A stretch of DNA of 64,000 nucleotides. It comes from Fratercula arctica (lineage: Eukaryota; Chordata; Aves; Charadriiformes; Alcidae). The stretch is taken from NCBI GenBank assembly GCA_947846985.1, contig CANTUZ010000002.1:16879587-16943586 (forward strand). Reading direction: 5' to 3'. The notes beneath the pieces were generated by a model, which worked only from the letters and a program-made list of their open reading frames with translations, had not been told where the DNA came from and searched no databases. Below are positions 1 through 11,488 of the stretch, piece by piece. Numbering within the stretch: the first letter of the stretch is position 1; each line of letters opens with the position of its first letter. The translations under genes and the position numbers were made by a program.

Positions 1-106
1 AAATCTAATTCCTCACTTGATACCTGCTGTCCTTCTTCCTTCCCCTCCCACCCCCCTCTTTTCTTTTTTTTTCCCCTGCTTTCTTTCTTTCCTTTTTTTT
101 TCCCAG
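1..106 (+). repeat. Polypyrimidine tract ending in a strong AG
   Basis: About 100 bases are almost entirely C and T, with T runs of 8-9, ending in TTTTCCCAG at 98-106. This has the form of a 3' splice site with an unusually long pyrimidine tract. It may equally be low-complexity sequence inside a 3' UTR that begins before the window. Confidence 0.6.
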
Positions 107-950
107 CAACAATTCTGGAATTTCTTAGTTGCTTTGTGGAACAGCACACTATTTCAAACACTGAACTTGTAAGAATATCCAGCAATGGATATTTGTCTTG
201 TGGCATAATAGAAGTTATATTTAATAAACATGTTCATTTTTTCAGGGTATTTCCAGAGCTAAGTTTTGTGTTATACTGATTTAAAGCTAAAATCCTAAGT
301 AAATACCAACTGTAACACTGTATTGAGTACTTGGTATAATGCTGTGGTAGTGGAAGTTCCTTGATGTAAATACAGGCTGTCCTTTTGATTCTTGTATATA
401 ATTCAGTTCCTGTATAGTTTAAGAACACTTTAGTCACACATTTCTAATCCCAGGTAGATTAGCTACAGTAGCATAATGTTTCCAGTGGACATCTGGGTTT
501 CAGCAGGGAAACAGGTTATGGGGAGGGAGGGGGGACCTAACTGTGTGCACTTTTAGATGTTAATTACATTTGCGGGCAAATAACTGTAATGCAAATGGTA
601 CTGGAGAAATACTGAGTGTGCTTGCTAAATTGTTAATGCACTACAAGAGGAGCCTTTTAGGTTATTTAATATGTACAGGATACATTAGAAATACGTATTA
701 TGAATTCTAACACCAACAAATAGTGAAACTCATGTTTTGATAGATAGATGTTTGATGGAATCCATGATGCTAAATTTAAGATTTTTCTTTTTACGTTAAT
801 GTAGAATAATTTGTAAAATTGGTTTTGAAAGATTTTGTTACAGGGAGCATGGTCTGCTGAAGATTTTTTTAAATGTATTTTTCTAGACTAACTGCTGTAT
901 CTGACATATTTGTTATGTCTAACCTGAATAAAGAAAACTGTTAGCTCTTT
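107..950 (+). other. Candidate terminal exon with 3' UTR, gene unknown
   Basis: The segment lies between the acceptor-like AG at 105-106 and an AATAAA at 927-932. The frame that starts at 109 stays open to TGA at 277, about 56 codons, and matches no family I know. The other two frames stop early. The rest is AT-rich, with the texture of a vertebrate 3' UTR. If the reading is right, a plus-strand gene enters from the left and ends near 945-955. If the splice site is false, the whole stretch could be UTR or intergenic DNA. I do not recognise the gene. Confidence 0.3.
927..932 (+). terminator. Canonical polyadenylation signal AATAAA
   Basis: AATAAA sits in the context CTGAATAAAGAAAACTG, with T-rich sequence (CTCTTTTAGAGTTT) 14-30 bases downstream that could act as the downstream element. 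AATAAA is frequent by chance in AT-rich DNA and others occur in the window. This one is preferred because it closes a UTR-like stretch behind a strong acceptor. Confidence 0.4.
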
Positions 951-2639
951 TAGAGTTTGCCATTCCGGCTTCAGACAACATGAACCCCCTTTAAATGGTA
1001 AGACGGACATATCTTACCACTTAGCATGGATACTACTTGTGGCAAAGAGTTGTCATGCTGGGTTAAAATACAAATGCTTACTTTACAACCTGCCAATTTT
1101 AGGAACTTCCCAGTCCCTTTCTCTAACAACTTAAATTCTAACATAAGGTTCAGAGAGGGCAGAAGTAACTCATGGATATAAATTTGTGGTCTTTAAAACA
1201 TATCCCGACTTACTTGGAAACTACTGTACGGAAAGCAGATACATTGGGGAAATAACTGTATTTCACCATTGATCCGTTTTTCGCCTTTCACAACGCAGTT
1301 CTGGCTTACAGTGAAGGGGATGTTTGGTGAAGTGCCGAGGTGTAATGGGATGAACGGTACGAGAATTTCACGAGCATAGGGCTTGCATGAAAAGTCTTTG
1401 GAGATAAAAGAGAAGATGAGTTACCTTGTGGCTTTCTCGCTGTCTTCTTGTGGTAATGGTGAAGTCTTGTGGTTTGTTGCAGAGCGACCTGGGTGAGAAT
1501 TGTGAAAGCTGCACCTCGGTGTTGTGTTCTCAGCCTCCCGTAGGCTGTCAAACCCGAGCAGTGCCGAGTGGCAGCTGTGCCCCAACTTACTAGAAAATAT
1601 CAACAAAGTTGGAATCTGTTGCTGTAGATTATTCAAATCCCAACTTCAGCTGTAAAATAAAAAAGAATTCCCACTGCTAAATGAGAGGGCTTATCCACAG
1701 GTCACCTTTTCTGTACGAGTGTTACGTTTTTCAAAGAAAGAATGCCTTTTTAAAACAATTTGAGGATGTCACACTTTTCCTTGTATTCCCCCCAAATAAA
1801 GCATTTTGTTATTACAATATATAGTATGGTTTTGTGCAGTGAAGTTGTCACATGTTTTAATGTTCTCATTTTTAGTTTGGGGAGGGTATTCTTTTTATAT
1901 GAAAGAGGCGTCGCTAAACGCTCAATACCTTCAGGAAGAGGAGGCTGGCCAAGCTGACTGTGCTTGTCCTGACCAACTTGAAACTGTGTGTCAGCACATT
2001 GGGTTTCTTCATTACTTGAAATACCTTGTCTTGTTCCCGCAGTTAGCTTTCTTTTAAAAAATCAAAACCAGATTTTTGCACAAACACAGCAGGGGAAAAG
2101 CTATTTCTATTAGATGAAACAGTTAAATTTATATATTCCTCAGTTTGGGCTTAAAATTGAATTTGGTTCTGGTTTAAAACCAATTTAATAAATATAAACT
2201 TTTGCAGCCATAACCTCTCAAAGATACTGGAGGTCCAGTATTATGTATCGGTGCCAGCTGAAGTTTTGTTGCAGCGCTAGAGCTGTGTCCAGCTCTATAG
2301 TTCAGCTACAGCCTTGGCACCAGGCGCCTCTCAGATGTGCTTGATCTATAGCAGTTACGGGCTGCTTCACTTCAAAGCTGGAGAGCAAAGAACACAAAAA
2401 CCGACAAGGCAAATATACACCATCATTTCATGTAAACTAATTCTTAAAAATCAGAGCTGTGTGTAAGTAAAGCTTCCTGCATGCAAGTGGATGGGTCACG
2501 CTCGCTGCCCAGGCCCAGACTCTCCTCCCCATCTTCCCAGAAAGCGGGGATAAATTCCCTTTGTGCTGAACCCATTGTATCCTGGCAAGTGCATCCTCCA
2601 TGCGCAGCATGAGAGAGAAGGGAGTTTGTAGGTAATGCA
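951..2639. other. Non-coding stretch, no gene seen
   Basis: AT-rich unique sequence with only short random open frames (about 60-80 codons) on both strands. Further AATAAA hexamers occur, for example near 1795, but have no supporting context. No repeat family is recognised. Confidence 0.6.
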
Positions 2640-2960
2640 GTATCAGTTTATTCCTATGCAGAGCCCCGGCTTTTTCCCCTTAAAGGAAACAGCTTTATTT
2701 AGCCCCAAAGTAATGATATTTTCAGAATCAATTGGTTAATTCATAAGCCATAACGTAAACCAAGCACAGTGGGGCATTCTGCTGGGCGAAGGGGGAGGAA
2801 CAGCATGTCTAATGAGGCCTCCTGCAACCGCCACGGAGAGCAGAGCTCCTCTGAAGAATCTTAATTAGCCTCCACAATTGCAAAGTTTTGTGGGCCAGCA
2901 GCTGGTAGGACTGGATCAGACCTTTACAAAAGTAGCCCTATGTGATTGTGGGACTTAAAT
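2640..2960. promoter_or_regulatory. Candidate regulatory block with homeodomain cores
   Basis: This compact block has several homeodomain-type cores: TAATGATA at 2711-2718, GGTTAATTC near 2734-2742 and TTAATTAG at 2861-2868. CACAATTGCAAAG follows at about 2873, a C/EBP- or SOX-like word. Local motif density is higher than in the flanks. Enhancer status is inferred from motif clustering; I cannot see conservation. Confidence 0.25.
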
Positions 2961-3561
2961 GAACATTTCTTCCCCCCCTGCCATAGCATTCTTGTAAACA
3001 GAGCACTTGTAAAACAAGATCACACTGTGTAACAAACCAACATGAAAGACATTCAGAGGCGACTTGGCCTCTTGGTCCTTTTTATTACCTTGAGAATTAA
3101 ACGGCAGCTCTAATATTAGAGTTTCCTACAGCTTCCCCAAATGGATTCAAGTTTGTTAAGGTACTTAGCTACTACTTTCTTGCAAAAGAAGAAATCTGTG
3201 TTGCACTCAGCAAACTCGGAACTGCGAAGTGGAACAAACAGGGATAGCACCGGGTTTATTTCTCACAGAACCGCGTCTTGTAGCTTATTGCACTAAAATG
3301 TAGTTGGCGAGGGAAGGGGAGAGTGGATCCGGGGTGTGGGAACAAGTAAATGCAAAACACTGAAGGCAGCCAGCCAAAGCAGGTGTGATGGACAAGCAGG
3401 ATAGCAAAGGAACAGTCCCTTAGAAAATCTGCAGGAATCCAGGCCAGAGACCTGGGAGAAAGCCAAGCCGCTGAGAGTATGCTTTGTTTTGGGGTGTTTT
3501 TGTTTTGTTTTTTGTTTATTTCTTTTCTCTTTTTCTTCTTTTTCCACTTCACACAATACAG
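2961..3561. other. Non-coding stretch with T/G-rich tract
   Basis: Unique sequence ending in a T-rich tract at about 3482-3546. In the second half the tract becomes a clean pyrimidine run before the CACAATACAG acceptor-like site at 3552-3561. No coding signal is seen. Confidence 0.5.
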
Positions 3562-3588
3562 ATGAAGGCCTGGCTACATTTTGTAAAG
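3562..3588 (+). other. Candidate 27-nt microexon
   Basis: The 27 bases lie between a pyrimidine tract with AG at 3560-3561 and a donor AAAG|GTAAAT at 3585-3594. They begin with ATG and read MKAWLHFVK, exactly nine codons. Splice-site quality is good on both sides. Segments this short arise easily by chance, and no neighbouring exon continues the frame, so this is only a candidate. The call rests on splice-site form alone. Confidence 0.1.
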
Positions 3589-6567
3589 GTAAATTGCTCT
3601 GTAAGCAGGTGGAGTTCAAGTGACATTGCAAAATGGCAGTGCCCACCTTTCTCCGGGCTTTTCCAGAGCGGCTCCTGTGTGTCGGCTCCTCAGGGAAGAG
3701 CTTGTGGCCCGGTTCACTTGACACAGACACCTGAGTGCTAATGAGAGGCAAGAACTATGTTCCTTCACTGTAATCCTGAATGCACAACCAGCATCTGTGC
3801 AACACAAAAATAAACTTGTTCTCAGTTTGGCAGCATTATTCCGGTGGCACTGAGTGCCCCATCGGAGACCTGAACTTGTGGCACCAGATCCGGAGGAGCA
3901 CGGGGAGCCCTGTCTGTTACAGCCTCAGCACACCGGAAGAAAGAAATGTATGAAGCTGAAAAGTGGGAGTATGCAGAAAAAAAATATACCCCAAGCTAAA
4001 TTATCTTCACAACCAGTTCAGATTTTCAGGTATGCTACAAATCTGCTTAGAATAATTTGTTAATTCATAGCGTGAAAGAAACAGCGTCCTCTATAAAAAT
4101 AAATACAGTAATTTAAAGCTGTCATTTTTTCATCAGGCATTGAGGGATGTTAAACATTGGCCAGCTTCATCGTGTGCTGCAGCCACATGGCTGTAATCAA
4201 ACCCCTGGCCACCGATGTGCCAGCGCTCTGCCTTTTCTGTACCAAGAGGGTGATGCTGAGCCGGGGTGGCTTGTTGGCTTTCTGCAGGCGAGTATCCTGC
4301 TCAGCTACTCGTTTCAGTAAAAGGAGGTGCCTAACCTAGAAACAGAACTGAAACCCACCTTTTTCCAAGAAAAACTTTCCTGTCAGCCGGGGGTGGGCAG
4401 TGCTTTGTCTGCAGGTGCTGCTTTGTCACAGTGCGGGCACCGAGCTCGCCTGCGGGCTGCAGGGATGCTCCCCCCCGGCGCCCCAGCCAGCACGTCATCG
4501 GTGGGTGCTGGCCTTGGCAAGGCCCCTGCCAACACGCACGCGTGACCCGCTCCACAGCTTGCTTCTGTGAAGGAAAAATGGAGACATGGTTGTGCAAGAA
4601 GTAGAGCATTATGTACAATGAAGGATGCCACTGTATTTCCCACTATGAAATAGCTGTTCCATAGCTGAAGTGCTGTTGTTGTGGATACGCTAGTCCTGCT
4701 CTAAGTTTTCTCTTTGAAGTTTTAAAGATAAGACTTCTTTTCCTGCTAATCTCTCCTTTTCCTGCATCCGCCCACCTGCTATTCCTGCTGCACTGAAAGT
4801 CAATCCGCCTTGGACCGTTCGCTTCCTTATTTGTACAAGAGCCTGAAGCCCGGGGGCTGGAATGTGCCGTGCTCTGCCCAGAGCGCTGCTTCGCCCGCGC
4901 GGGCTGCGGCACGGCTGCTCGGCCGTACACACTTCATTAAAAAGCAGTCATCAGCATTAATGTTAAATGGTAACACAAAGGAAAAAAAGAAAAGAAGGGG
5001 GGATGGGAAGTAGCACACACTAGAAGAATTAAAAAATGGACCCTTCCAGGTAATAGTTGCAGCAGGCTGCGTGCTGCTCCCCTGTTTTCCAGAGTGCCCG
5101 TTCTTCTCCTGTGTTGCAGAAATGTACATAAGCTAAGCAATCAGGGGTTATAATTGGCACAAGATGGAGGGGCAGCAATGTAATTCCATGTAACCCTTGA
5201 ATCGCCACCCGTATCGCTTGTGTAGGCTGAGCTGTGAGCCAGCTGTCAAGAGGACGGCACAACCCTCAGGTCTGCACTAAAACACTGCGGCTGCAGGCCA
5301 GGGTCATAACTGTCCCCTTCTTTTGCCTGAGCTTCCTGGCCTGCCCTATTCAAATGCATGAAAATAAATAACTTTCTGACCACCTTTCCTGTTCGTGGAG
5401 TACAGCAGCTCTGTGCAGCAAGCCAAGTGCTCGTGGGTATGGCTTCTTCCCCTCTATAGGCACAATTTAGTTAAGAGGGGGAGAAGACAGTTTATTATAA
5501 ACATTGAACAGTGGGCGGCATCATTAGCTCTTAAAAATCATAACTAACTCCCCAGGTGGTTGTCCTAATGTGTTCTGGGCTTTCTTTGCATCCCTGCGAT
5601 AAAAAGAAAGCCTGAGCACGTGAGGGCAGGATGCAGCGCAATGAAGCAATGCCCGTGCTGTAGGAGCCAGAGGTGGGACTGCCGCCTTCCCTTCCTTCCT
5701 GCTGCCTTTCTAATTTGCTGGGTCATGAGCTAAGGCTTGTGGCATGTTGCAGGCCAGACAGCACGATTATAATGGTCCTCGCTGCCTTTAAAGAGTCTAT
5801 GAATGAAGTTGGCACGTTGCCTTCCATTTAGCCATTGGCTTCCTTGTTCCCACTTGGCCGTTCATGCCCTGTATCAAATGAAAGCTCTTCTCCTGGACAA
5901 AGCTTCATCCCCATTTCTCTCCTAAAGTAGCGCTGCTCCATTGAGCAAACCTGTCTCGTCACCCACGGCAGCTGGTGCATTCCTGGGGGCTGGGATGGCT
6001 GTGGCAGTACCCAATACTGCCACTGTCCCCACTAGTGACCACGAGTTCAATAAAGCCCTGCTAAAGTTACTTTCTTTACCACAGCCTGAAATACGAGTTG
6101 GGTGCTTGCAGCCACAAAGGCTTCCCTCTTTAAAATGCTTCACACTAGATACAAAGAAATCCTCAAAGCCATGAGGCGCTGCCAGCTGGTGTAAATGCTC
6201 CATTACTGCCACCGTGCAGCAGAGCCAGCGCGGTCGGGCCCCAGCAGCCCCACCGGCACGGTCCTGCCATGGGAAGCGGCACCCAGCACCGCAGCCAGTC
6301 CCCCAGCCCAGCAAGGGAAGCCTTTCTGGGAAAAACCAGGCAAAACGAGCTGTCAGGCAGCCTGCCAGAGCTCCTGCCCGTCCCTGCCCGGGCACAGCCC
6401 GCACGCAGCATTCCCTGGCCGTAGCCAGGGGCACCGAAGGTGACTGCAGGCACAGCAGCCAGGACAGGGAGATACAGAGCCGTGTTTCTCCAAGGCCCAG
6501 CAGCAGTTTGGGCTGCTCTTAAAGACCTCCACTGATGGAGAAGGCAGAGTCTCCCAGACAGTCTTAC
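3589..6567. other. Non-coding stretch, no gene seen
   Basis: Unique sequence with GC-rich islands around 4430-4550, 4840-4925 and 6200-6470. These produce overlapping open frames on both strands, the longest being 170 codons on the minus strand ending at 5922. Their composition follows local GC and none shows a recognisable motif. No interspersed repeat is recognised. Confidence 0.55.
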
Positions 6568-6688
6568 CTAGCACATAATTCTCATCCCACTCAGGAAGTT
6601 TTTCATTTTGCACATCTAAGTAGCCGTTGCTGCAGTTCACTTTCATCTTTTTCCTTGCTCTGCCCTTAGCCATTGCTTTTATCCCATT
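6568..6688 (-). CDS. Candidate coding exon with basic N-terminus, gene unknown
   Basis: On the minus strand this 121-base segment is flanked by ACGTTGCAG on its 5' side (AG at 6690-6689) and TAG|GTAAGA on its 3' side (GT at 6567-6566), a near-ideal donor. The frame is open throughout. An ATG at 6673-6671 has a strong Kozak context (G at -3, G at +4). From it the exon encodes 35 residues plus one base: a basic start, MAKGRARKKMK, then a mixed acidic stretch with LPEWDENYV near the end. From memory, the hexamer KGRARK and a following Y...E-x-[LM]-P-x-x-D pattern resemble the N-terminus of MDS1/EVI1 (MECOM) and, more loosely, PRDM16. The match is too short to name the gene, and as I recall the MECOM intron falls within the region this exon encodes uninterrupted. 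The acceptor's pyrimidine tract is weak, so this could be a first exon. No downstream minus-strand exon is identified, and a chance pseudoexon is possible. Confidence 0.3.
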
Positions 6689-9600
6689 CTGCAACGTAAA
6701 TGGCAAGCTATTTTTCCCTCATCTCTATGCACGCAATAGGAGTCCGTGAAACTACAAAAAGTTACCGAGTCTCATTTCTCCCTTCTCTAGACTAAGCAAA
6801 CTCAATCCTCTTAATCTTTCCGTGGATGTCACACAGCCGGCTGTTTTGAGCACAGGACAGGGAATTGTGAGTTCACATCCCCCTCAGGGAGACACCTTCA
6901 GCACTCACCTGTTAAATAAAAATAAGTTGCAGAATATTCTTAATTTCCCCTTCACCCCTTGATACCCACCCTCCAGGCCACCCCCGGCCTTTGCTTTTAT
7001 GGGCTTGTCCAACCCCAGCACTGTCTCCTGGAAACCCCCACTGTCGGCTGACACAGAAGCTCTGTTCTGGGTGTCCCTGAATCCCTGATTTCCAGCCACT
7101 TCTGGGACTAGAGACCTTACAGCCCCTGCAGCTATGCACCAATCAAGGCACATTTTGCTTCCTGAAGCAATTAGCCAGCACTTAGGCACCTATGCCTTGT
7201 TTTACATGTAGCAGAGTGGCTTAAGGGCAAGTGCGGTAGCTACTGTGCCTGAGCACTCGCCGCAGGCTGGAGTTCTGTCCCTGCCCTGGCAGGGTTCTGG
7301 GGGAGAAAGGTGTGCAAATCAGTCTGTCTGACACCTGTAGGGACACGTCCTTGGAAGGATCTAAAAGCTCAGATTAAGAGCTGATATAGCAAGGTGCTCC
7401 AAAATTTACACCTCTACTCGGAATTGTTGGCAAGGAAAGCTGGCATTAATAATTAAATCACAGGGAGGAAAGTGAAAACCAACATGAGCGGCTGCACTAG
7501 GACTGTGCAGCTGAGGTGTTTATTCTTATTCCTTTCCAGAATGACAGGTTTGGGAAATACCAACACCCAGGTAACTGCAACTCCTGCTGTCTGTGCGAAC
7601 ACAGGCTTTGCAGAAGCACCAGGGACCACACTTAAAAGTACGTGCCTCTGTATTGCTGTCTCACCTGAGCTGGTGATCAGCGCTACAGCTGCAACACTGG
7701 GAAGAACACAGCAAAGCCTGAATTTCCTTTCATTTCCAGGCATCCATGAAAAGGCTGCACACTACTGAAAAGCTGCGATTTAAACCCTGAAAAGAAAATA
7801 TGGTAAAGCCATGCAGTGGTAGTTTGGGGGCTAGTAGTGACTTCCCCCCAGCGCGTTGCAGTTGTGGAAGATGTGCCCGAGTCCCCTTCTGGACGGAGCT
7901 CAAGGTCTGCAAAGCAGAGCCTCCGATTCCCTTTTTATTCACACAAAGTGTTCTCCAATCAAGCCACAAAACTCTGGGTGAAGTCGGAAGAGCCGGAAAT
8001 TATAACCCAGGGCAGAGGAGCAGATGGCGGAGTCACAGTGATTGAGTTATTGCTCCTTTGATACCACCATCTGGGCCCTCTCCTGCCTGCCCTGCAAACA
8101 AACCCTGGCAAACTTTTTTGTTCTCCCCCAAAGCCCTGTTCCCCACCAAGCTGGCCGACAGCATCTCGCACTGTGGCACAGAGTCACTTTTTATAGTTAA
8201 AGCACCGAAAAGAGAGGGAAAACGTAATTAGGAGGACTCCACTCCTCTTTTTGCAACCTTAAGCCTGCTCCTGTTCAGGCCGGCAGAAGAGTGCTGTCGC
8301 CTTCCCCCTGGGATAATGAACCGGTCTGTCAGACTCTTTCCTAGGGAGGTGAAATATCTGGCAAATTCTGGCCCCTGTTACCCATTAAGCACAAATCACT
8401 TCAGAATTGCCTTGACCTGATCGCATCGGTCGTCTTTGGTCCTGGTCATCGTCGTCATTACCTCTGCTCTGCAGAGCACACTCATGAACCCTACCAGGCT
8501 GCAAAAATCCCCCCTTCTCATCCCACTCCTGGAGTCGTACACTGGATGCAGCTCCACGTGGCCACGGCTCACCCCACAGTGACCCACCGCTCTGGGCACA
8601 AGCAGGAGGCAACAGCCCTGGGCAAGGGTGGGCTGGACCCTCTGGCTGTAGGGTGCCTTGGAGAAGACAGGCGATGCTCGCCAGCCCACGGACAGGTGGG
8701 TTTTCCAGGGAAATTTTGGCCAAGTCCTCTCCTTGCCTGAGACCTCACCTTCCTTTTCTGTTTGTTCAACTGCCTTGCAGGGCTTGGCTACCAGCGGAAT
8801 TAAGGTCACAGCTGGGTCTGTCAGAAATACCCCTCCAATTATCTGTTGGCCCTGCCCGTCCTTCATTTTCCCGGCTGCACGTCACAGGACCGCTCCCCTC
8901 AATGAGGCCAGCCAGTCTGGGCATATGGTCTTTTTATTCTTCCCTGCTTTCTCCCAAAAAGTGCCGTGCGAGGGCTCTGATCTCCCTTTTAAAGGGTTCT
9001 TGTAGCCTTCCCTTTGAGAGTGCTGCGAGGTCTCCGCCGCGCAGCAATCTGTTCACAGTGTAATTATTCTCCGTTGAGGCCTCAGAGACCGCGAGGCTCC
9101 TGACATTTTTCATTGCCTGGAGAGGGGTAATTTTTCATTCCTTTCCTGAGGACTCTTGCACTTCGCAACAGTAATGGAGCATCCAGCGACACCGAGCTGC
9201 AGCCTGCAGTTTATTTTTATCTCTTGATGGACGTAAGCTGAAGGACTTCCAGCTACGATCGAAAAAATGAGGAAGTGTAAGCTAAGCCATTAAGCGAATT
9301 ATTGCAGAACTTCATAGCAAACCACAGAGTCTTTCATGGTGGACGTAACATGATTTTGGAATTGTACAATAGCAAGATGCACTTTACCAAATACTAAGCT
9401 ATAAGTAAGAAGTAGCAGGAGAGAAGGGATCTCCAGTTACACTAAAATAAATAAACTCTCAAATACAATCAGCAATATCATACATGCCTCTGACATTATC
9501 TGGCTCCAGCTACAGATCCAGAGGCCAGATCCCCGCTGCTGATGGAGGAAAGACATCGCTTCATCTCTGGGGTACACACTAAGGAAAACAGAGCCTAGAA

Positions 9601-10064
9601 ACCGTACTTTGGCAGGATCTACACATCTTCAGTTAGTTATTGCATTTTTTCCTGTAATCTGTTTAAAAGAAAGTAATTGTAACAGAAACCGCTCTTGCAA
9701 GCAGCTGGTAAACAAACAAAGCAGATAGCGTTGAAATCTTAGTTTGCATTTGAAATGCTGTTGCATGCAAGAAGTGTTTTCAAATACTTCTGAAACCTAA
9801 CATCTAATTTAACTTACAAAAACAGATGAACAACAACCTACAAGCCTGAAAAATAAGAACCATCTGAGTTTTGCCAAACCTTCCCAGTGCTTTGCCAAAG
9901 AATAAGTATTTTCATTTCAAGCACTTAAAGGGAATTAGCTCTGAGAATGAAACTGTAAGGCAAAAAAAATAATTATCTTTTCATTTATTTTTCGGGTAGC
10001 ATTCCCAGTGGTGCTGCAGAAATGCAGGCGGGCTGGGCTGCCTTCTCCCCCTTACAAAGAGCAC
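6689..10064. other. Non-coding stretch, no gene seen
   Basis: Mixed-composition unique sequence. Many overlapping short frames at 7450-9060 track moderate GC and are not convincing. The AT-rich part at 9200-9990 holds no frame of note. No known repeat is seen. Confidence 0.55.
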
Positions 10065-10097
10065 GGGGGGGCTGGGGGGCACAGGCAGGGCCAGGGG
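10065..10097 (+). other. Relaxed G-quadruplex-like G-run cluster
   Basis: Four G runs lie at 10065-10071 (7 G), 10074-10079 (6 G), 10088-10090 and 10094-10097. The intervals are 2, 8 and 3 bases. One loop is longer than the usual 7-base limit, so this is a relaxed rather than canonical G4 motif. It lies in a short GC-rich patch. Confidence 0.4.
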
Positions 10098-10282
10098 ACG
10101 CTGCCCTGGGCAGGGCAAATCCCTGCTCCCCAGTCGACCAAACGCCTTTCTCTCCTGCAATTGCTTCTCTCTTATATTAGACAAACCGCACTCCGGTCAC
10201 AGAGTAGAACTTGGTTGATTTTCTTCAGCACAGTCTAAGGCAAAAATGGGTATAATGCTGCTTTGCTCCAGACAGGGGGCTC

Positions 10283-10302
10283 TTTTTTTTTTTTTTTTTT
10301 TT
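10283..10302 (+). repeat. Poly-T run (20 T)
   Basis: Uninterrupted T20, then C and T5. On the minus strand it would look like a retroposon poly-A tail, but I recognise no retroposed body beside it and no clear target-site duplication. Confidence 0.85.
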
Positions 10303-10309
10303 CTTTTTA

Positions 10310-10870
10310 AACCCAACCCTAAAATTCAAATGAGCCTCCAGCTCAAAGCCTTTACCACCAGGGCATGAATGCTAAATAGCCTGCTCCCAGTCCAATCTGT
10401 TCACTGCCTGGCTAATGATTATTCTCCATAGAAACCCTACCAGAGTCAGTTATTATTCTCTCCTCATGCACTTGTATCTCTCTTGTATTTATATAAGATT
10501 AAGTAGCCCTGTTAGGTTTTTACCTCTCTGATTGGAGCTTATTTTAACCTCAATTAAGCCATCAGCACAGCTTTCTGAAGGCAGAGCAATAGCTTAGCCA
10601 TTATCATTCTCTCCACCTTTTGTATGAAAATGATGTTGAGGATTGGTTGCTTTGGGGATTGCTCTGTGGCAGGTAACCAACGCCGAGAGTCAGGGAGGAT
10701 AAATGGTGCCAGACTCCCAGAGGTGCCGTGGCACTGTGTAATTATTGTTCCAGACAGCTGAAAGCAGCAGGGTTTCTGGTTCCCCTGCTTAGTTTCAGTC
10801 TGCCATGATTGCTGGCACAGAAAGATGCTGATTATAAGTAAACATTAATTATGCCCTGCTACCCCACTGC
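10310..10870. promoter_or_regulatory. Candidate enhancer block with homeodomain, RFX-like and forkhead motifs
   Basis: AT-rich motif-dense block. It holds TAATGATTATT at 10413-10423, and CTCCATAGAAAC at 10424-10435, one mismatch from an RFX half-site. It also holds an E-box CAGCTG at 10755-10760, GTAAACA at 10838-10844 (forkhead-like) and the adjoining TTAATTA at 10845-10851. Open frames are nearly absent. The combination is typical of distal developmental enhancers. That function is inferred from motifs only. Confidence 0.3.
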
Positions 10871-11449
10871 TAGCATCGCTGGGCTTGCAAGCAACAGAAG
10901 CACAGCGCTGTGTTTGGCTCCCACTGCTGAAAAATCATCTATACAGATTTCAATGTCCAGATTTTCATCTCGCTTGGTCAGAGGACGTTGCTCCTAAATA
11001 CCTTCCTCGTGTGTAGCTGGAGTTATGGTGCTTTTTGTACCACTTATGTGCTGTACTTCAATGCTTTTGCTAAAATAATGGCTAATATACTTATTCTTTG
11101 AAGAAGGTGAGCCCAGGTGATGCAGCAAGCTGTTCTGTTATCTGCTCCGGAGCAGAGGAATCGTTTTAGTGTTTTTAAAGGAAAAAAAAAAACCCAAGGC
11201 CAATAAAACTTATCAATCATCCTATATGTCAAGGTAATTTTTTTCAGATGATGTGCTTTTTTTAAATGGCAGCCTATTCCTTCTTCTTTTTTATGTGGTT
11301 TTGAGATTTATTTTTTTTTCTTTGCTAAAGGAGGCTTAAAAATGCAGAGCCCACAGCGTCGCAGACGGCAAACACTGCTCCTGGAGTCGCGTGGACAGTT
11401 ACAAAGTGATTTCCGTGACATTCGAAATGCAGCCTCCAATGCTGATGGA
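10871..11449. other. Non-coding stretch, no gene seen
   Basis: AT-rich unique sequence with short A and T runs (for example 11181-11191 and 11310-11319). Only small chance frames are present. No repeat is recognised. Confidence 0.55.
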
Positions 11450-11488
11450 ATTTCACTGCGCCGTGATTGCACCGCACTGCAGTGAAAT
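11450..11488. repeat. Perfect 10-bp inverted repeat with 19-base loop
   Basis: ATTTCACTGC at 11450-11459 and its exact reverse complement GCAGTGAAAT at 11479-11488 enclose a 19-base GC-rich loop containing GTGATTGCACCGC. It could form a hairpin in DNA or RNA, or present a paired protein site. No miRNA-length stem is present. Confidence 0.7.
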
